DNA from: Atlantibacter sp032062175
GTDB taxonomy: Bacteria; Pseudomonadota; Gammaproteobacteria; Enterobacterales; Enterobacteriaceae
Assembly (NCBI RefSeq): GCF_032062175.1
Contig: NZ_DAMBQK010000002.1
Coordinates: 1 to 64,000 of the forward strand
Reading direction: 5' to 3'
DNA length: 64,000 bases
Shown here: positions 61,946 to 64,000 of the stretch, piece by piece
Numbering within the stretch: position 1 is the first letter of the stretch
How the letters are laid out: each line of letters opens with the position of its first letter
Translations under genes and position numbers: made by a program
Notes under the pieces: generated by a model
What the model was told of the DNA's origin: nothing
Database searches by the model: none
Seen by the model: the letters and a program-made list of their open reading frames with translations, nothing else

Positions 61946-63880
61946 TTACGCTGCCGGGCGAGCGATGACGCTACGGGTTTCCATGCGCACTTCAGCAATG
62001 GTCACATCGATCACATCAGTCACTTTGTAAGCCACTTCGCCTTTAATCTGCACGGTGCCGTTTTCCTGGCTGCACACCAGCTCATCGCGCACCGCATGCA
62101 AGAACGGCGCAGGGATAAACGCCACCGCGCCGTTATCCACCAGACGCACACGCATGCCGCCACGGCTGATATCAATAATTTCCGCCGCAAAACGCGTGTC
62201 CGTGCCGGCTTTATCCTTCAGGAAACGGGCATAGAGCCAGTCGCCAACGTCACGCTCCGCCATACGGTTGGCGCGGCGGCGTTCCGCCATCGGCGTCAGG
62301 ACGTCATCTTGCGGGCGCTCTGCGGTTTCGCCTTTGATGATGGCTTTCAGCAGGCGGTGGTTGATCATGTCGCCATACTTACGGATGGGCGATGTCCAGG
62401 TAGCATAGGCTTCAAGGCCAAGACCAAAATGCGCGCCCGGCTCGGTGCTGATTTCAGCGAACGACTGGAAGCGACGAATGCGGCTATCCAGGAAACCGGT
62501 CGGCTGCGCGTCTAATTCGCGGCGCAGTTTACAGAAACCTTCCAGCGTCAGAACTTCCTGAGCATCAACATGCATGCCGTGAGATTGCAGCAGGCTCGCC
62601 AGTTGCTCAGTATTCGCCGGGTCGAAACCGGCGTGCACGTTGTAAATGCCAAAGCCCAGCTTGTCGCGCAGCACGCGCGCGGCGCAGACGTTAGCGGCAA
62701 TCATCGATTCTTCCACAATGCGGTTGGCGATACGGCGCGGCTCAGCCACGATATCCAGCACTTCGCCTTTTTCACCCAGCACAAAACGGTAGTCAGGACG
62801 ATCTTTAAAGACCAATGCATGCTGGTGGCGCCACGCGTTGCGGCGCTCGCAGACCTGTTGCAGCAAACGGATTTGTTGGGCAATCGCGTCGCTTTCCGGT
62901 TGCCATTCACCGCTGTTTTCCAGCCAGTCAGAAACATTGTCATAAGCCAGTTTGGCTTTTGATTCCACGGTCGCGGCGAAGAAATGGATCTCGTCGTCGA
63001 TAGCGCCGTCCGGCTGGATCACCATGCGGCAGGCCAGCGCCGGACGCGCTTCATGGGCGCGTAGCGAGCAGAGATCGTCTGACAGTTCGCGCGGCAGCAT
63101 CGGGATATTGAAGCCCGGCAGGTAGTTAGTGAACGCACGGATTTTCGCCATGCCGTCAAGCTTGCTGTTGGGCGCGATCCAGGCGGTAGGATCGGCAATC
63201 GCTACGGTCAGCGCCAGGCTGCCGTCTTCGCGTTGCTCGACGAACAGCGCATCATCCATATCTTCTGTGCTGGCGCTGTCGATAGTGACGAAATCCAGCG
63301 CGGTAAGATCTTCGCGTACCATGCCTTCGTCCAGCATTTCCGTCGCCACGCCGTTCGGTGCTTCACGTTCCAGATTATGGCGTGCCAGCGTTACCCACCA
63401 CGGGGCGAAATGGTCGTCGCCAAAGGTAATGTACTGGGTGAGTTCCGCGTAAAAACCGCGATCGCCCTTCAGCGGATGGCGGCGCATTTCTGCCACGACC
63501 CAGTCGCCGTTTTGGAAATCGTGTTCAACATCGCGGGCGGCGCGGCAGGAGATAACATCTTTGATCAATGGATGGTCCGGTACGATGGAAAGACGGTCAT
63601 CTTTCTTTTGTACCCGGCCAACGAAACGGGTCAGGAAGGGTTCAATCAGCGTTTCTGGTTCCGCGCTTTCTTTCTCTTTTTCAGTGTGAATGACGGCGCT
63701 GATCCGGTCGCCGTGCATCACTTTTTTCATCTGCGGCGGCGGAATGAAATAGCTTTTTTGCGCGTCAACTTCGAGAAAACCAAATCCTTTTTCGGTGGCT
63801 TTTACCACGCCTTCGGCGCGTGGCGTTTGGGAATGCAGTTGCTGTTTAAGCTGCGCTAGCAGCGGGTTATCCTGAAACAT
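61946..63880 (-). CDS. rnb: Ribonuclease II
   Basis: Processive 3'-5' exoribonuclease that degrades single-stranded RNA. The 644-residue protein has two N-terminal cold-shock domains, the RNB catalytic core with Asp201, Asp207, Asp209, Asp210 (DSASTEDMDD), the TSPIRKYGD motif and a C-terminal S1 domain. Length and residue numbers equal E. coli RNase II. In E. coli the neighbour Gmr was named for an effect on RNase II stability. Confidence 0.97.
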   Translation of the reverse strand: MFQDNPLLAQLKQQLHSQTPRAEGVVKATEKGFGFLEVDAQKSYFIPPPQMKKVMHGDRISAVIHTEKEKESAEPETLIEPFLTRFVGRVQKKDDRLSIVPDHPLIKDVISCRAARDVEHDFQNGDWVVAEMRRHPLKGDRGFYAELTQYITFGDDHFAPWWVTLARHNLEREAPNGVATEMLDEGMVREDLTALDFVTIDSASTEDMDDALFVEQREDGSLALTVAIADPTAWIAPNSKLDGMAKIRAFTNYLPGFNIPMLPRELSDDLCSLRAHEARPALACRMVIQPDGAIDDEIHFFAATVESKAKLAYDNVSDWLENSGEWQPESDAIAQQIRLLQQVCERRNAWRHQHALVFKDRPDYRFVLGEKGEVLDIVAEPRRIANRIVEESMIAANVCAARVLRDKLGFGIYNVHAGFDPANTEQLASLLQSHGMHVDAQEVLTLEGFCKLRRELDAQPTGFLDSRIRRFQSFAEISTEPGAHFGLGLEAYATWTSPIRKYGDMINHRLLKAIIKGETAERPQDDVLTPMAERRRANRMAERDVGDWLYARFLKDKAGTDTRFAAEIIDISRGGMRVRLVDNGAVAFIPAPFLHAVRDELVCSQENGTVQIKGEVAYKVTDVIDVTIAEVRMETRSVIARPAA

Positions 63881-64000
63881 ATTTTCGCATTTTCGTGGCC
63901 AATTGAGCGGCTGACAGTTTTACGCGATTCCAGGGGTGTCAGCAAGCGCTCTTTGCCCTGAAATCACGCGATCGGGCGGTTTTAGCCGATATCGCCGAAA

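Overview
The window is a chromosomal segment of a member of the Enterobacteriaceae. The gene order follows the well-known Escherichia coli K-12 segment running from tyrT/purU through hns, adhE, opp, tonB, trp, topA, cysB, acnA, pyrF and osmB to rnb. Most proteins are close in length and motif to their E. coli counterparts. The species is not E. coli or Salmonella: several loci are missing and others are inserted. RpfF, chitobiase and the ugd-epimerase pair beside galU would suit a genus such as Enterobacter, Kosakonia or Cronobacter, but I cannot fix the genus from sequence alone. There is no plasmid, phage, IS or CRISPR signature.

Layout. 1-130: 5' part of a tRNA-Tyr gene with its promoter. 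200-3000: purU, ychJ, a small unassigned ORF where E. coli has rssA, and rssB. 3179-6479: galU, ugd and a UDP-glucuronate 4-epimerase gene, which together would lead from glucose-1-phosphate to UDP-galacturonate. 6541-11997: hns, tdk, adhE, ychE. 12678-18265: oppABCDF. 18377-24881: a voltage-gated-type K+ channel, yciU, clsA, yciY, yciI, tonB, yciABC, and a cysteine-cluster protein. 25154-26289: ompW and a small ORF where E. coli has yciEFG. 26477-33210: the whole trp operon with terminator, attenuator, leader peptide and TrpR operator. 33313-43150: a Sel1-like lipoprotein gene, rnm, yciO, rluB, btuR, yciK, sohB, yciN, topA. 43339-44916: cysB, ymiA, yciX. 44996-49127: a chiP-chb chitin-oligosaccharide unit with two NagC-like operators upstream. 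49732-58579: acnA, ribA, pgpB, lapAB, pyrF, yciH, osmB, yciT, yciZ. 58789-63880: rpfF facing rpfR (gmr/pdeR), then rnb.

The most interesting part is the rpfF-rpfR pair. A complete crotonase-family fatty-acid signal synthase lies tail-to-tail with a PAS-GGDEF-EAL protein whose enzymatic motifs are all intact. This is the arrangement of the diffusible signal factor (BDSF-type) quorum-sensing system described in Burkholderia and Cronobacter, in which the fatty acid signal sets cyclic-di-GMP turnover. In E. coli the receptor homologue (PdeR/Gmr) is present without the synthase. Other accessory units are the chiP-chb operon, the galU-ugd-epimerase operon, the channel gene, the lipoprotein gene sharing the trp control region, and a possible small gene coupled to rssB.

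All functional statements are from motif recognition and remembered family knowledge; no database search was run.
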